From Bordetella parapertussis (GTDB lineage: Bacteria; Pseudomonadota; Gammaproteobacteria; Burkholderiales; CAIKXV01): DNA of 13,892 bases. Positions within the stretch are counted from its first letter, which is position 1. Each line of letters opens with the position of its first letter. The notes under the pieces were generated by a model. That model made no database searches and was not told the DNA's origin. It saw only the letters and a program-made list of their open reading frames with translations. Shown piece by piece: positions 13,059-13,892 of this stretch. The stretch spans positions 1 to 13,892 of the forward strand of contig CAMDXD010000058.1 of assembly GCA_945877995.1 (NCBI GenBank), written 5' to 3'. The translations under genes were made by a program, and so were the position numbers.

Positions 13059-13892
13059 CTAGTCGAGGCGGATGCCGGCCGCCTTGACCACCTTGCCGAA
13101 CTTGGCGAGTTCGCTCTTCAGATAGCCGGACAGGTGCTGCCCGTCGGCCGGCGTCAGCTCCAGGCCGACCGCATCGAAACTCTTCTTCACGTCGGGCAGC
13201 TTCAGTGCGGCCAGGACCGCCTCACCCAGCGTGTCGACGATCTCGGTGGGCGTGCCTGCCGGTGCCATCGCTGCGACCCAGATCACCACCTCCACCGACG
13301 GGAACCCGGACTCGATCGCGGTCGGCAGGTCGGGGGCGGTCGGGAAGCGGCGCGCGCCGGTTACCGCGAGCCCGCGCAGCTTGCCCGAGCGCACGAAGCC
13401 GATCGCCCCCGGCATCGAGGAGAACATCACCTGTGCCTGTCCGTTCATCACGCTCAACTGCGCGTTCGTGCTCTGCGGCACGTGGGTCATCGCGATGCCG
13501 GCCGCCGCCATGAACATCTCTGCACCGACATGCAACGTCGATCCGTTCCCGGTGGACGCGAAATTCAGCTCGCCTGGCCGCGCCCGGCCAAGCGCCTGCA
13601 GGTCCTTCAGCGACTTCACCGGCAGCGCCGGATGAACGACCACCAGCAGCGGCGCGTACCCGAGCAGTGCGATCGGCGCAAAGTCGCGCAGCGTGTCGTA
13701 GGACAACTTCGAGTAAAGGTTCGGGTTGAGCGCCAGTTCCGTGGAGGAGCCCATCAGCAGCGTGTAGCCATCGGGACGCGCTGCCGCAGCCTGTGCAGTA
13801 CCGATCGTGCCGCCGGCCCCGGTGCGGTTCTCGACCAGCACCTGCGGGCCCCAGCGCTCGGTGAACTTCTGCCCGATCACCCGGGCCGCGAC
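13059..13892 (-). CDS. Bug/TctC-family solute-binding protein (third copy), 5' end beyond window
   Basis: The last 277 residues of a Bug-family protein. The frame stays open to the window edge, so the start and signal peptide lie outside; an internal GTG near 13880 is not the true start, because the preceding V-A-A-R residues continue the family's A-R-x-I-G-Q-K motif. Family features include V-L-V-E-N-R-T-G-A-G-G-T-I-G-T, P-D-G-Y-T-L-L, F-A-P-I-A-L-L-G, S-G-K-L-R-G-L-A-V-T and the common C-terminal ending K-A-A-G-I-R-L-D. The usual T-H-V-P-Y-(K/R)-G loop seen in the other two copies is T-H-V-P-Q-S-T-N here (13451-13490), implying a different ligand pocket. The stop is TAG. It lies upstream of the VIT/VWA gene on the same strand. 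No transporter partner is visible. Confidence 0.9.
   Translation of the reverse strand, partial: VAARVIGQKFTERWGPQVLVENRTGAGGTIGTAQAAAARPDGYTLLMGSSTELALNPNLYSKLSYDTLRDFAPIALLGYAPLLVVVHPALPVKSLKDLQALGRARPGELNFASTGNGSTLHVGAEMFMAAAGIAMTHVPQSTNAQLSVMNGQAQVMFSSMPGAIGFVRSGKLRGLAVTGARRFPTAPDLPTAIESGFPSVEVVIWVAAMAPAGTPTEIVDTLGEAVLAALKLPDVKKSFDAVGLELTPADGQHLSGYLKSELAKFGKVVKAAGIRLD

Noticed and set aside
1..13892. CRISPR arrays, tRNA/rRNA genes, insertion sequences or phage genes
   Set aside because: No regularly spaced repeats, cloverleaf-like segments, transposase or integrase motifs or flanking terminal repeats were seen on reading both strands.

Overview
The window is GC-rich (roughly two-thirds G+C by eye), densely coding, and looks chromosomal. 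Three separate Bug/TctC-type periplasmic solute-binding proteins, an MmgE/PrpD enzyme and a LysR regulator with an NhaR-like N-terminus point to a betaproteobacterium of the order Burkholderiales (Alcaligenaceae/Comamonadaceae-like). This assignment rests on gene content only. I see no rRNA, tRNA, CRISPR array, transposase or integrase.

Left block (35-2819, + strand): a compact catabolic-type operon of three tightly coupled genes. They encode a small alpha/beta-barrel (EthD-like) protein, an MmgE/PrpD-family enzyme and a Bug-family periplasmic binding protein. Successive stop and start codons overlap at both junctions. Next comes a small DNA-binding protein (2952-3404, +) with an N-terminal coiled coil and a C-terminal XRE-type helix-turn-helix. 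Its linker is encoded by a striking near-perfect palindrome.

Central block (3466-8774): a LysR regulator on the minus strand diverges across a 135-bp AT-richer gap from a two-gene + strand operon that I identify as dabB-dabA. Together these encode a DAB inorganic-carbon accumulation complex. DabB is a NuoL-like membrane subunit. DabA is the DUF2309/UPF0753 protein with a beta-carbonic-anhydrase-like zinc site, and every expected catalytic or zinc residue is visible (C371, D373, H576, C591). The known model is energy-coupled one-way hydration of CO2 to bicarbonate at the inner membrane. No Rubisco, carboxysome or complex I genes are present here. A candidate dabB promoter carries a 6+6 bp dyad lying exactly between its -35 and -10 elements.

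Right block (8897-13892): a second Bug protein follows dabA on the + strand. Convergent to it is a large secreted protein combining VIT, VWA (intact MIDAS), TPR and a DUF2135-like C-terminus (minus strand). A third Bug protein (minus strand) is cut by the window end. None of the three Bug genes has TctA/TctB membrane genes beside it.

The most interesting element is the DAB operon with its own divergent LysR regulator, set among genes typical of heterotrophic organic-acid uptake. This suggests bicarbonate supply for anaplerotic or biosynthetic carboxylation, or an unseen autotrophic capacity. All non-coding gaps are under 140 bp.
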